64,000 nt of DNA from Actinomycetota bacterium (GTDB taxonomy: Bacteria; Actinomycetota; Actinomycetes; Streptosporangiales; Streptosporangiaceae). Within the stretch, counting starts at the first letter, position 1. The number at the start of each line of letters is the position of its first letter. Position numbers and translations under genes: made by a program. The notes under the pieces were generated by a model, which saw only the letters and a list, made by a program, of their open reading frames with translations, had not been told where the DNA came from and searched no databases. Below are positions 50,895-59,646 of this stretch, in pieces. The stretch spans positions 1 to 64,000 of the forward strand of contig DAHVAR010000082.1 in assembly GCA_027314515.1 (NCBI GenBank). Direction: 5' to 3'.

Positions 50895-51845
50895 ATGAGA
50901 CGGGTCGACCTGCACGCCTACCCGGGCACGGCGGAGTGGATCGCCTCGCAAGGGCCGTACGCCGAGGCGCTCGGGAGGTACTGGAACAAACCGTGGACCC
51001 CGCAGGCCGAAGCGGACGTGGCCGCGGACTTCCGGGCCCACGGTATCGAGGCTGTCCTGGTCGCCTTCGACATCGAGTCGGTCACGGGCGCGCCACCATG
51101 CACGAGTTCCGCTGTGGCCGCGATGCGCGACCGCTATCCGGACGTGTTCATCCAGGCATGGGGCACCGTCGACCCGCTGCGCGGCGAACCGGCGATCGCC
51201 GAGGCGGCCCGCGCGGTAGCCGCGGACCACGTCCTCGGGTTCCATTTCCACCCGATCATCGGCCGCTACTCGGTTGACGATGCGCAGTTCGCGCCGTTGT
51301 TCGAGGTGATCGCTGGCCTCGGCGTGCCCGTGATGATCGATGTCGGCACTACCGGCATGGGCGCCGGCATGCCAGGCGGCAACGGAGCCCAGCTTCGCTG
51401 CGCGCATCCGATGGCGGTAGACCAGCTGGCGGCCGAGTTCCCGGACCTGACCATCATCGCCGCGCATCCGGGCTGGCCGTGGATCGAGGACATGACCGCA
51501 GTCGCGCTGCACAAGGGAAACGTCTACTGGGAAATGTCCGGCTGGGCGCCCAAGCACTTCCCGCCCAGCCTGCGCACCGACATCCGCGGCAGGCTGCAGG
51601 ACAAGATCATGTTCGGCTCTGACTACCCCAGCTTGCCGCTAAGCCGACTGTTGCGGGAATGGGACGAGCTCGGCTATAGCGAGGATGTCATGCACAAGGT
51701 GTTCCACGCAAACGCCGAGCGCGTCCTCGGCCTCGCGCCGCGCAATGCGGCCACTGTGACGGCCGCACGGCAGCCCGGAACGAGATCTGTGGTAGCCACG
51801 CCCACTTCCGCCGGGCCGCTGCCCGCTCAGCCGGGAGAGCAGTGA
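50895..51845 (+). CDS. Amidohydrolase-family protein (PF04909 type)
   Basis: 316 residues of the ACMSD/amidohydrolase-2 barrel. Motifs are RVDLHAYPG at the N-terminus (metal loops of this family are usually HxH; here the second His is Tyr), GFHFHPIIGRYSVDD near 115, IIAAHPGWPW with the loop-6 His near 190, and KIMFGSDYPSLP with the catalytic Asp near 240. Members decarboxylate or hydrolyse aromatic and ring-cleavage products. AAGGAG lies six bases before the ATG. The last 35 residues are a disordered tail. Confidence 0.82.
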   Translation: MRRVDLHAYPGTAEWIASQGPYAEALGRYWNKPWTPQAEADVAADFRAHGIEAVLVAFDIESVTGAPPCTSSAVAAMRDRYPDVFIQAWGTVDPLRGEPAIAEAARAVAADHVLGFHFHPIIGRYSVDDAQFAPLFEVIAGLGVPVMIDVGTTGMGAGMPGGNGAQLRCAHPMAVDQLAAEFPDLTIIAAHPGWPWIEDMTAVALHKGNVYWEMSGWAPKHFPPSLRTDIRGRLQDKIMFGSDYPSLPLSRLLREWDELGYSEDVMHKVFHANAERVLGLAPRNAATVTAARQPGTRSVVATPTSAGPLPAQPGEQ

Positions 51846-52603
51846 TGGAACGGCCGGTCGCATTGGTCACCGGCGCGGCGCGCGGCATCGGCCGGGCAAC
51901 CGCCCTCGCCCTCGCAGCGAAAGGCTACGACGTTGTGATCAACTACTCGGTGAGCGCGGACGCCGCCGCTGAGGTGGTCGGCCAGGCCCGTAAGCACGGT
52001 GGCAGGGCCGCGGTCGCGCAAGCCGACATCGCGGACGAAGCCGCCGTGGTGCGCATGGTGCGCGCGGTCACTGAGGAGTTCGGCCGGCTGGACGCGCTGG
52101 TCAACAATGCCGGGGTCACCATCGACGTGCCGCCGGCCGACTTGAACGGGCTCGCGATGTCCGATTGGGATCGGGTGTTCGCCGTCAACGTCCGGGGCCT
52201 GTTCCAGGTCACCAGGGCATGCGTGCCGCTGCTGCGGGAGGCACCAGGCGCCGCCATCGTGAACTGCGCCAGCATTGTCGGCCTCCGGCCCGGACCGCAG
52301 CCCTTCCCGTATGCCGCCTCAAAGGCAGCAGTCATTAACCTGACCAGGACGCTGGCAGGCGCGCTCGGTCCGCGCATCCGGGTGAACGCCGTCGCCCCCG
52401 GCTGGATGGAAGGCGAGTGGATGCAAGCCCGGCTGGGCGAGAATTATGACCGGCTGATGGAACGGCGGGCCAGGATGACTCCGCTGCGGCGCTGCGTCAC
52501 GGCGGAGGATGTCGCCGCCACGATTACCTCCCTGGTGACCTCGAACCCCTTCGTCACCGGCGAGGTCGTGGTCATCGACGGCGGCTACAGCGCAACCACC
52601 TGA
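51845..52603 (+). CDS. FabG-like short-chain dehydrogenase/reductase
   Basis: 252 residues with the classical SDR set: VTGAARGIGRATA cofactor loop near residue 8, NNAGVT near 85, Ser in IVNCASIVGLRP and the catalytic YAASKAAVINL near 155, plus VNAVAPGWMEG and a terminal VVVIDGGYSA. The dinucleotide region (INYSVSADAA) favours NADP(H). It probably oxidises or reduces a hydroxyacyl intermediate. TGATG overlap with the preceding amidohydrolase gene. Confidence 0.9.
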   Translation: MERPVALVTGAARGIGRATALALAAKGYDVVINYSVSADAAAEVVGQARKHGGRAAVAQADIADEAAVVRMVRAVTEEFGRLDALVNNAGVTIDVPPADLNGLAMSDWDRVFAVNVRGLFQVTRACVPLLREAPGAAIVNCASIVGLRPGPQPFPYAASKAAVINLTRTLAGALGPRIRVNAVAPGWMEGEWMQARLGENYDRLMERRARMTPLRRCVTAEDVAATITSLVTSNPFVTGEVVVIDGGYSATT

Positions 52604-52636
52604 TCAGCGCACCCATCGCGAAAGGACAGCCCTCCC

Positions 52637-53632
52637 GTGATCATCGACGCATACTCACACGCCTGTCCGTCCGGACTGCTTGAGGCCATCTTGGCAACAT
52701 CGCCGAGCGCGGAGGCGGGCGCGCTGAAGAACAGCTACCTCTGGGACCTCGACCGGCGCCTGCGGCTGATGGACACGCTCGGCATCGATAAACAGCTGCT
52801 GGTGCTCGTGCGGCCGCCGATGTGGTTGGGCATGGACCGGCCGACGATGCACCGGCTGACCCGGATCGCCAATGATGGTCTCGCCGCGATGGCGGCCGCG
52901 CACCCTGACCGGTTTGCCAGCGTCGGTGTGCTGCCTGCGATGGACGACGTGCTGCTGGACGAGCTGGTGCGGATCGACGAGGAGCTGCAGCTGTCCGGCG
53001 TGCTGATTTTCACCAACGTGGAGGGCAAGGCGCTCGATGATGAGTCCATGTGGCCGCTGTATGACGAGGCGGCCCGCCGCAAGCTGCCGATCTGGATCCA
53101 CCCGCAGCACGGCCTGTCCTACCCATGGCTGCGCAAGAACCTGCTCGACCGGCTGTTCGGCTGGCCGTTCGAGACCACGCTCGCCATGGCCAGGCTGGTT
53201 TTCGGCGGCGTCCTGGACAAGTACCCGGAGCTGGTATTCGTCACGCACCACCTGGGCGGCATGATTCCCTACTACGCCGGGCGCGCCGACGCGATGTCGG
53301 CCGAGAGCGCACGGCATGCCGGAGCCGAGCCCGAGGTCAATCCGGTCGAGCTCAGCGGCAAGCCATCCGACTACTTCCGGAAGTTCTATAACGACACGAT
53401 GGTCAGCGGCTCGCAGGCGGCACTGAAATGCGGCCTGGACTTCTTCGGCCCTGGCCACGTCATGTATGGCACGGATTTCCCGATGGGCCCGCAGCAGGGC
53501 GAGCGCTGGCCGGGCGAGATCCTGCAGTCGGTGCGCGCGCTTGACGTACCGCAGGCCGACCGGGAGCAGATACTCCACGGCAACATCGAGATGATCCTGC
53601 ATCGCGGTCACGAATCAATAACAGGCCGCTAA
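52637..53632 (+). CDS. Amidohydrolase-2 family protein, probable ACMSD-like decarboxylase
   Basis: 331 residues of the ACMSD/gamma-resorcylate decarboxylase barrel. Active-site segments are IIDAYSHACP at the start, LPIWIHPQHG near 155, VFVTHHLGGMIPYYAGRAD near 200 and VMYGTDFPMGPQQG near 275 with the essential Asp. The typical HxH after strand 1 is AYSH here. Enzymes of the group remove CO2 from aromatic or ring-opened acids without an organic cofactor. It is the last gene of the run from 48014, with operator site C immediately after its stop. Confidence 0.85.
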   Translation: MIIDAYSHACPSGLLEAILATSPSAEAGALKNSYLWDLDRRLRLMDTLGIDKQLLVLVRPPMWLGMDRPTMHRLTRIANDGLAAMAAAHPDRFASVGVLPAMDDVLLDELVRIDEELQLSGVLIFTNVEGKALDDESMWPLYDEAARRKLPIWIHPQHGLSYPWLRKNLLDRLFGWPFETTLAMARLVFGGVLDKYPELVFVTHHLGGMIPYYAGRADAMSAESARHAGAEPEVNPVELSGKPSDYFRKFYNDTMVSGSQAALKCGLDFFGPGHVMYGTDFPMGPQQGERWPGEILQSVRALDVPQADREQILHGNIEMILHRGHESITGR

Positions 53633-53633
53633 T

Positions 53634-53650
53634 ACCTACTCAAGTAGTAA
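53634..53650. promoter_or_regulatory. Shared catabolic operator, site C
   Basis: ACCTACTCAAGTAGTAA, with CTACT and AGTAG exactly inverted around CA, as in site B. It lies 74 bases before the start of the ABC importer binding protein. Confidence 0.62.
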
Positions 53651-53723
53651 CCCTCGCGTTAGGCTGAGTTCATTAGCAGCAGTACGCGCGTGCGCGGACG
53701 GCGTCATGGCTCAGGAGATGGCA

Positions 53724-55022
53724 ATGAATCGGAAAAGGCGCGTATCCGCAGTCGCGGGCCTGGCGCTGCTCAGCCTGCTGGGCGCTGCCTGTGGCTCAAG
53801 CGGCTCCGGAAGCGGCAGCAAGAGCACACTCAACGAGGCGATCATCATCGCCTACACAGGCACGAACTCATTCGAGGGCATCGGCACCGACGCCGCAATA
53901 CTGCCGGCGATCTACGAGATCAACAAGGCAGGCGGCATCCTCGGCCATCAGCTCGCCGATGTGCCTGTCGACACCCGCAGCGACCCGGCCGACGCATTGC
54001 CGGCGGTCGAGAAGATGCTCGCCACCACCAGCAACATCGTCGGCGCGGTCGGCATCGGCACCACCTCGGGCCCGACGATCATCCCGGTACTCAACCAGGC
54101 GCACATCACGATGATGGTGAACGCTGGCGAGCCCGCCTTCAACCACAACACCGATCCGTACTTCTGGCGGCTGGTCGCGCCCGACAGCGCGGCCGGCGTC
54201 GCCGAGGCGATCTGGGCCAAGCGCATGGGCTACACCCGGGTCGCAGCGGTTTTCGGCAACGACCCAGGCTCGCAGGGCGACCTGCCGGGGGTTATTGCGG
54301 CAGTGAAGGCGCTGCACCTTGACCTGGTCCAGAACATGACCCTGACCGAAGATCAGCCGACCTATAACGCTGAGGTTCAGCGGCTGATCAACTCGCACCC
54401 GCAGGCCATCTTTACCGAGGAGGACGGCGCCACGGCCGCCACCTTCTTCGGGGAACTCAAGCAGCAAGGGCACATGCTGCCGATCATCGCCAGCAACTCC
54501 TCACTGCAGTCCTCGTGGTACGGCCCCATGCGCGGCGCGGTCGGGCCGTCCGATGTGAGCAAGTACGTCACAGCCATCGCCCTGGGCAGCCCGACGGCAT
54601 CGGCTGGCCTGGCCGCCTTTGAGTACGGCGTCGAGCATGCCAAGGGAGTGCAAAAGCCTTTCTCGCAGTGGTTCACCAACCCCATCGGCTTCGCGCTCTA
54701 CGACGGCGTGATCATCCAGGCGCTCGCCATGGACGCCGCGCACAGCACGAGCCCGGCCAAGTACAACAAGTACATACTCGCGGTGACCGCACCCGGGCCC
54801 GGCAAAGTCATCGTGAACACCTATGCGCAAGGCAAGAAGGCGCTCGCCGAGGGCAAGAAGATCCAGTACATCGGCGCGAGCGGGCCGATCCTGTTCAACA
54901 AGTGGCATAACAGCTTCGGCAACTTCGCGGCAGCCCGGGTGTCGACCACCGGTCAGCCGGTCTACCTCGGCGTGATCACCGAGAAGCTGATTGCGACCTA
55001 CCACGGATGCGCGAGCTGCTAG
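53724..55022 (+). CDS. Branched-chain-amino-acid-type ABC transporter substrate-binding lipoprotein
   Basis: 432 residues. The signal peptide (MNRKRR then LALLSLLGAACGSS) has a clear lipobox with the lipidated Cys near residue 26, followed by a Ser/Gly linker. The mature part follows the LivJ/LivK type I periplasmic-binding fold: IAYTGTNSFEGIGTDAAILPAIYEINKAGGILGH, TTSGPTIIPVLNQAHI and FGNDPGSQGDLPGVIAAVKAL. This family also binds aromatic acids and amides. AGGAG precedes ATG 53724. First gene of the importer operon. Confidence 0.92.
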   Translation: MNRKRRVSAVAGLALLSLLGAACGSSGSGSGSKSTLNEAIIIAYTGTNSFEGIGTDAAILPAIYEINKAGGILGHQLADVPVDTRSDPADALPAVEKMLATTSNIVGAVGIGTTSGPTIIPVLNQAHITMMVNAGEPAFNHNTDPYFWRLVAPDSAAGVAEAIWAKRMGYTRVAAVFGNDPGSQGDLPGVIAAVKALHLDLVQNMTLTEDQPTYNAEVQRLINSHPQAIFTEEDGATAATFFGELKQQGHMLPIIASNSSLQSSWYGPMRGAVGPSDVSKYVTAIALGSPTASAGLAAFEYGVEHAKGVQKPFSQWFTNPIGFALYDGVIIQALAMDAAHSTSPAKYNKYILAVTAPGPGKVIVNTYAQGKKALAEGKKIQYIGASGPILFNKWHNSFGNFAAARVSTTGQPVYLGVITEKLIATYHGCASC

Positions 55023-55026
55023 CACC

Positions 55027-55914
55027 GTGACGATATTCCTGCAGTCGATCGGGTTCGGAGTCATCATCGCGTCGATCACCGCGATCGGCGCGATGGGCTT
55101 CACCCTCCAGTTCGGCGTCACGAACGTGTTCAACCTGAACTATGCGGCGGTGATGACCGTCTGCGCGTTCGTTGCCTACCTTCTGCAGAGCCATGGCGTC
55201 AGCATCTGGGTGGCCATGCTGGCCGGCGGGGCAGCCGGGGCGATCCTCACCTATCTCATCGGGCGAACGATTCTGCGTGCCTATGCCCGCCGTCGCGTGC
55301 AGATCTTCGAAGTCGTCATGGCCACGCTCGGGCTGTCCACCGTGCTGAGCTACATCGTCTATGTGATCTCGCGCGACAGCATCTACGAGTTCAGCTTCTC
55401 GGTCGGCCGGACGGTGCATCTCGGTCCGTTCCAGGCGACCACGACTCAGCTCATCCTGATAGTCCTCGCAGTGGTGGCACTACTGGCGGTGGAAGGGCTG
55501 CTGCGGTTGACCAGGTTCGGTACCGCCGTCCGGGCCATGTCGGCCGACCGTGACCTGGCGGTCGCGTGCGGTATAGCAGTCAACCGGGTGGTCGCCGCGG
55601 CTTGGCTGATCAGCGGCTTCTTGTGCGGGGTGGCCGGTGTGGCCTACGTCGCCAACAGCATGACGGTGAGCTACGTGACCGGGTCGCTCTTCCTGCCGCT
55701 CGTGCTGTCGGCCGCGATGCTCGGCGGGGTTGGCTCGCCGGTCGGCGCGTGTCTCGCCGCCCTGGTCATGGGCATCGTGACCGAAATTGTCGCCGCCTAC
55801 GGCGGGTCAGCGTACAGCACGACTGCAGCGTTCGGGATCCTCGTCCTGGTGCTGCTGTCGCGGCCGAGTTCGCTGCTGTCCGCCGGCGCGCTGCGCCAGA
55901 CCATCACCGTCTGA
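55027..55914 (+). CDS. ABC importer permease, LivH family
   Basis: 295 residues with about eight membrane helices. LivH features are QFGVTNVFNLNYAAVMTVCAFVAYLL near the start, RFGTAVRAMSADRDLAVACGIAVNRV (the cytoplasmic coupling loop) near residue 165, and AAMLGGVGSPVGACLAALVMGIVTEI toward the end. It starts at GTG five bases after the binding-protein stop. Confidence 0.9.
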   Translation: MTIFLQSIGFGVIIASITAIGAMGFTLQFGVTNVFNLNYAAVMTVCAFVAYLLQSHGVSIWVAMLAGGAAGAILTYLIGRTILRAYARRRVQIFEVVMATLGLSTVLSYIVYVISRDSIYEFSFSVGRTVHLGPFQATTTQLILIVLAVVALLAVEGLLRLTRFGTAVRAMSADRDLAVACGIAVNRVVAAAWLISGFLCGVAGVAYVANSMTVSYVTGSLFLPLVLSAAMLGGVGSPVGACLAALVMGIVTEIVAAYGGSAYSTTAAFGILVLVLLSRPSSLLSAGALRQTITV

Positions 55915-55933
55915 ACGGAGCCAGGAATCCACG

Positions 55934-57814
55934 ATGAGCTTCTACCTGTCGACGCTGGCGGTGTACTTCGCTATCTACGTCATGTCAGCGTGGTCGCTCA
56001 ACCTGCAATACGGTTATGGTGGCATCCTCAACTTCGGCTGGATCATGTACCAGGCCGCGGGTGCCTACGCGGCCGCGGTCGTCTCGCTCGGTGCCGACAC
56101 TGCGCCTGGCTCCTTCCAGCAGTACATTCTCGGGTCCCGGTTGCCGTTCCCGCTGCCGCTGCTGGTTGCGGCCGCGGCCGGCGCGCTCGTCTCCGCGGTG
56201 GTGGCGCTCGCCACGCTGCGCCGGATCCGGCGTGACTACCAGGCGGCAGTGATGCTCATGCTGTCGATCATCGCCCTGCAGGTGGTGTCGGCGGCTCCGG
56301 CGATCTTCAATGGCTCGATCGGCCTGACCGGGATAACGCGGCCGTTGTTCAGCGCGCTGGGGCTGTCGCTGACTGGCTACCAGTGGGTGTACGCGGCCTG
56401 GGTGGTCGTCTTGTGCGGCGTCCTGTACCTGCTGGTGGAGGGACTGACCCGGTCACCGTGGGGACGGGCGCTGCGGTCGGTGCGCGATCACGAGGACGCA
56501 GCCATCGCGATTGGCATCAACGGCACGATGATGCGGTTCGAGGCGTTCGTGATCGGCGGCGCCATCGCTGGCCTGAGCGGCGGCCTGCTCGTCGAGTTCA
56601 TCGGCGCCTGGTCGCCAGGCGCCTGGAGCTATGCCGAGACACTGGTCGTGTTCCTGGCCATCCTGGTCGGCGGGGTGGCGAACAACCGCGGCGTAGTGTT
56701 CGGCTCGCTCATCGTGCCAGTGCTGTTCCTGCAGCTCAGTCAGTTCCTGCCGCAGATTGCATATCCGGGCTTTATCGACGGCGTCGATTGGATCGTCATC
56801 GGCCTTGCGTTCATGCTGTCGATCCTGCTCCTGCCGCGCGGGATAATGCCAGAGCGCCGCCTGCGCGTCAGCCGTCCCGCAGCGGCTGCGGCCCCTGCGG
56901 TTGCCGCCGGCCCGGCAGCCGTACTCGTCACGCCCGCACTTCGGGTGGCTGGCAATGGCCCTGCCGGGCCGGTCAGCACTATCGGGCCGGTCAGCACTGC
57001 GGAGGCGGTCAGCGCCGGCCCGCGCGCTGACGCGAACGGGACCCGGGACGTAACCGAGCGGGCGCCAGTGCTGTCAGTCCGCGACCTCACCGTGCGCTAC
57101 GGCGGCGTAACTGCCGTCGACGCCGTCAGCTTCGACGTCATGCCGGGTGAGATCCTCGGCCTGATCGGGCCGAATGGCGCGGGCAAGTCGACGCTGCTGT
57201 CAGCGATCGCGGGCCAGCTGCGCCCGGCCGCGGGCTCGATCATGCTTTCCGGGGCCGAGGTGCGCCGGGCGTCGCCGCACTCGCGCGCTCGCCACGGCCT
57301 GGCCAGGACCTTCCAGCTCACCAGCGAGTTCGCCGGGCTCACGGTGTTCGAGAACCTGCTCGTTGCCGGGCGCGGAGCGCGCGGTGCCTCGCTCAGCGGG
57401 CTGTTGCGCAGCCCGGCGCGTAACAAGGCAGACGAGCAGGCCGCCGCCCGGCGTGCCTGGGCGCTCCTTGAGCAGCTTGGCCTGGAGTACGCGGCCAACT
57501 CTTACGGCCGGGAGCTGAGCGGCGGGGAGCGGCGCCTGGTGGAAATCATGCGATCGCTGATGCGCGATCCAGCGGTTCTCCTGCTCGATGAGCCCACCGT
57601 CGGCGTCGCGCCGCACCTGCTGCCCAAGATCGTGGCCGACCTACGCACGATCAGCCGCGGTGGCGTCGCGCTCGTGCTAGCCGAGCACTCCCTTGACGTC
57701 GTCGCTGAGCTGTCGGACCGCGTCGTGGTGATGGCCGGCGGCCACATCATTGCCCGCGGCAGCTATGGCGACGTCGTTGTGCAGCCCGACGTACGTGACG
57801 CCTACGTCGGCTGA
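55934..57814 (+). CDS. ABC importer LivM-LivG fusion: permease plus ATPase
   Basis: 626 residues. Residues 1 to about 315 are a LivM permease: WSLNLQYGYGGILNFGWIMYQAAGAY, the coupling loop RSPWGRALRSVRDHEDAAIAIGIN, AILVGGVANNRGVVFGSL and a closing LLPRGIMPERRL. An Ala/Pro/Gly/Val-rich linker of about 60 residues follows, and from about 375 a LivG ATPase: Walker A GLIGPNGAGKSTLL near 415, LARTFQLTSEFAGLTVFENLL, signature LSGGERRLVEIMRSL, Walker B VLLLDEPTVGVAP and switch LAEHSLD. The two are usually separate proteins. The second importer in this window has the same fusion. Confidence 0.9.
   Translation: MSFYLSTLAVYFAIYVMSAWSLNLQYGYGGILNFGWIMYQAAGAYAAAVVSLGADTAPGSFQQYILGSRLPFPLPLLVAAAAGALVSAVVALATLRRIRRDYQAAVMLMLSIIALQVVSAAPAIFNGSIGLTGITRPLFSALGLSLTGYQWVYAAWVVVLCGVLYLLVEGLTRSPWGRALRSVRDHEDAAIAIGINGTMMRFEAFVIGGAIAGLSGGLLVEFIGAWSPGAWSYAETLVVFLAILVGGVANNRGVVFGSLIVPVLFLQLSQFLPQIAYPGFIDGVDWIVIGLAFMLSILLLPRGIMPERRLRVSRPAAAAAPAVAAGPAAVLVTPALRVAGNGPAGPVSTIGPVSTAEAVSAGPRADANGTRDVTERAPVLSVRDLTVRYGGVTAVDAVSFDVMPGEILGLIGPNGAGKSTLLSAIAGQLRPAAGSIMLSGAEVRRASPHSRARHGLARTFQLTSEFAGLTVFENLLVAGRGARGASLSGLLRSPARNKADEQAAARRAWALLEQLGLEYAANSYGRELSGGERRLVEIMRSLMRDPAVLLLDEPTVGVAPHLLPKIVADLRTISRGGVALVLAEHSLDVVAELSDRVVVMAGGHIIARGSYGDVVVQPDVRDAYVG
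56965..56998 (+). repeat. Tandem duplication in the LivM-LivG linker
   Basis: CGGGCCGGTCAGCACT occurs at 56965 and 56983 (18-base period), in frame, encoding two GPVST units of the flexible linker. It marks the linker as freely variable. Confidence 0.75.
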
Positions 57815-57837
57815 TGAGAGCCGGGAAGGAGAAGTTG

Positions 57838-58611
57838 GTGCCCGCAGACGCGCGGCTGGCGCGGCCGGAGGCTTACCTGTCGGCCGAGCAGATCAGCACC
57901 GGCTACGGCCGCACCCCGGTCGTGCGTGACGCGACCATTCAGGTCGGCCGTGGTGAGGTGGCCCTCGTGATGGGGCCTAACGGGGCGGGTAAGAGCACGC
58001 TGATCAAGGCGGTCACCGGCCATCTGCCGCTGTTCAGCGGGCATGTCCGGCTGGCGGGCAGGGATATCTCGGCCGCCAGGCCGGAGGCGCGGGCGGCGCT
58101 CGGCGTGGGCTACGTCCCGCAGTCGCAGGATGTGTTCGGCCCGCTGACCGTCGCCGAGAACCTCGCGATGGGCGGCTACCGGGTGCCTAAGGCCACCGCT
58201 GCGGCCAGGATCTCCGCGCTGTACGAGCAGTTCCCCAAGCTGAGCGAGTTGCGCGCGCGGAAGGCCAGGACCCTCAGCGGCGGCGAGCGCAAGCTGGTGG
58301 CGATCGGCCGGGCACTAGTCGCGCAGCCCAGCCTGCTGGTCCTGGACGAGCCCACAGCTAGCCTGGCGCCGCTGGTGGCGACGCAGATTCTGGATGACGT
58401 CGTCAGGCCGGTGGCTGCCGGCGGCTGCGCGGTGCTGCTGATCGAGCAGCGCGTGCGGCTCGCGCTCGGCGTCGCGTCCTGGGGATATGTTCTGCGTGAA
58501 GGCAGCGTGGTCCTGAATGTACCGGCGAGCGACCTGCGCGCGATGCCCGACCTAAGCGCCCTGTTCCTCAGTGAGCGAGCGCCGAGCGCCGAGCGCCGAG
58601 CGCCGAGCTAG
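57838..58611 (+). CDS. ABC importer ATPase, LivF family
   Basis: 257 residues with the standard nucleotide-binding set: Walker A VMGPNGAGKSTLIKAV near 45, Q loop GYVPQSQDVFGPLTVAENLAMGG, signature LSGGERKLVAIGRAL near 145, Walker B LLVLDEPTASLAP and H-loop-like LIEQRVRLAL. GTG 57838 is preceded by AAGGAG, so it is preferred over ATG 57814, which overlaps the fusion gene's stop. A four-copy heptanucleotide repeat encodes the last dozen residues. Its stop shares CTAG with the TrmB-type regulator's stop. Confidence 0.9.
   Translation: MPADARLARPEAYLSAEQISTGYGRTPVVRDATIQVGRGEVALVMGPNGAGKSTLIKAVTGHLPLFSGHVRLAGRDISAARPEARAALGVGYVPQSQDVFGPLTVAENLAMGGYRVPKATAAARISALYEQFPKLSELRARKARTLSGGERKLVAIGRALVAQPSLLVLDEPTASLAPLVATQILDDVVRPVAAGGCAVLLIEQRVRLALGVASWGYVLREGSVVLNVPASDLRAMPDLSALFLSERAPSAERRAPS
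58577..58604 (+). repeat. Four-copy heptanucleotide repeat at the end of livF
   Basis: GAGCGCC occurs four times in direct tandem (28 bases) followed by a partial GAGC. Because the unit is not a multiple of three, a change in copy number would shift the frame of the last residues of the ATPase and could carry it past its stop. Confidence 0.85.
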
Positions 58612-59465
58612 CCAGCGGCCCGCCTGGCTGCCGCCGCGCCCGGCCGCTCCGGCGACACGTCCGCCAGCCGTAGCAAGCCCTTCCCGTACCGGATTTCAAG
58701 CTCGGCCGGCAGGTCGGCATAGATCCGCTGCACGAAGATGTCGTGCCTGATGTATCCCTTGACGACGCTCGCCTGCAACGGATCTTCGGAAAAGACCGCT
58801 TCCCAGGTACGGCCGTCCTTGGCCACCGCCCACAGCGATTCATGCGAGTCGGCAACGACCGCCAGGTGGTGTGCCTGGCGTGATGGGTAGAGCGCCGCGT
58901 CCGTGCTGGCGTGGCGGAACGTTCGCCCGCCAGGCGCGGTGAAGGGCAAGCGACCGAAATGCAGGATCGTGAACTCGACGCGGCGCGCAGCGGCCTTTGC
59001 CACTGCCTCGGCGAGTGGGCCCAGGTCGGACGCTCGCCCGGACAAGTAGACATGCGCTTCGGCGGCCCCGATCATTGCCCTCGCGCGGTCCGCGATCGCG
59101 GGCAGCCCGCTATACCGCCAGACCACTCGCGGCTCGGCGCTCGACTCGCCCGCAGTCACCGCCGCGAGCTCGTCGCGCGCCGCCTTAAGCCGCTCGGCGA
59201 ACTCTCCCTCGAGCCGCTCCAGCAAGGTGTCGGCCGGCAAGGCGGAGTAGCGGGCCGGCCGGTCCGAGGTCTGGATAACCGCACCACGGTCGGCCAGTCG
59301 CCGCAGTGTCTCGTACACCTTGGGCTGCGGGACCCCGGTTTCGTTGGAGACGCTGTAGCCGGTGGCCGTGCCGAGGCTGAGCAAGCCGACATACGTGCGC
59401 GACTCGTACACCGAGAAGCCCAGCCTCACGAGGCGGTCTACTACCGAGCTGACCGATTTCGTCAC
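58608..59465 (-). CDS. TrmB-family transcriptional regulator
   Basis: 285 residues. The N-terminal winged helix-turn-helix (LVRLGFSVYESRTYVGLLSLGTATGYSVSNETGVPQPKVYETLRRLADRGAV, residues 11-65) is the TrmB signature. Then comes a coiled-coil-like dimer segment (LERLEGEFAERLKAARDELAAV) and a phospholipase-D-like C-terminal fold (IGAAEAHVYLSGRASDLGPLAEAV). No sugar-binding extension as in archaeal sugar TrmB proteins is obvious. It converges on livF, with a CTAG stop overlap, and is divergent from the M24 gene across operator site D. This makes it the best candidate regulator of the four shared sites. Confidence 0.85.
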   Translation of the reverse strand: MTKSVSSVVDRLVRLGFSVYESRTYVGLLSLGTATGYSVSNETGVPQPKVYETLRRLADRGAVIQTSDRPARYSALPADTLLERLEGEFAERLKAARDELAAVTAGESSAEPRVVWRYSGLPAIADRARAMIGAAEAHVYLSGRASDLGPLAEAVAKAAARRVEFTILHFGRLPFTAPGGRTFRHASTDAALYPSRQAHHLAVVADSHESLWAVAKDGRTWEAVFSEDPLQASVVKGYIRHDIFVQRIYADLPAELEIRYGKGLLRLADVSPERPGAAAARRAAG

Positions 59466-59590
59466 TGCATTTCCCTGTCTGCCTGCGGCGCCGACTCTGC
59501 CGCTGCTGGCAATAGCAACTACGTCAGTAATAACGATACACTAAGACGCCCGCTTGCCCGTGGTGGCCGGTTGATGTGAAGCCTGCGTTA

Positions 59591-59607
59591 AACTATTCTA
59601 GTACCTA
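59591..59607. promoter_or_regulatory. Shared catabolic operator, site D
   Basis: AACTATTCTAGTACCTA. The opposite strand reads CTAGAATAGTTT, matching site A (CTAGAGTAGTTA) at 10 of 12 positions. A degenerate second half-site (CTACTAGGGAAG) follows. It lies 40 bases before the M24 gene and 126 bases upstream of the divergent TrmB-type regulator gene. Confidence 0.55.
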
Positions 59608-59646
59608 CTAGGGAAGGTAAGTATCACGTCCCCAAGGAGCCGCCCC

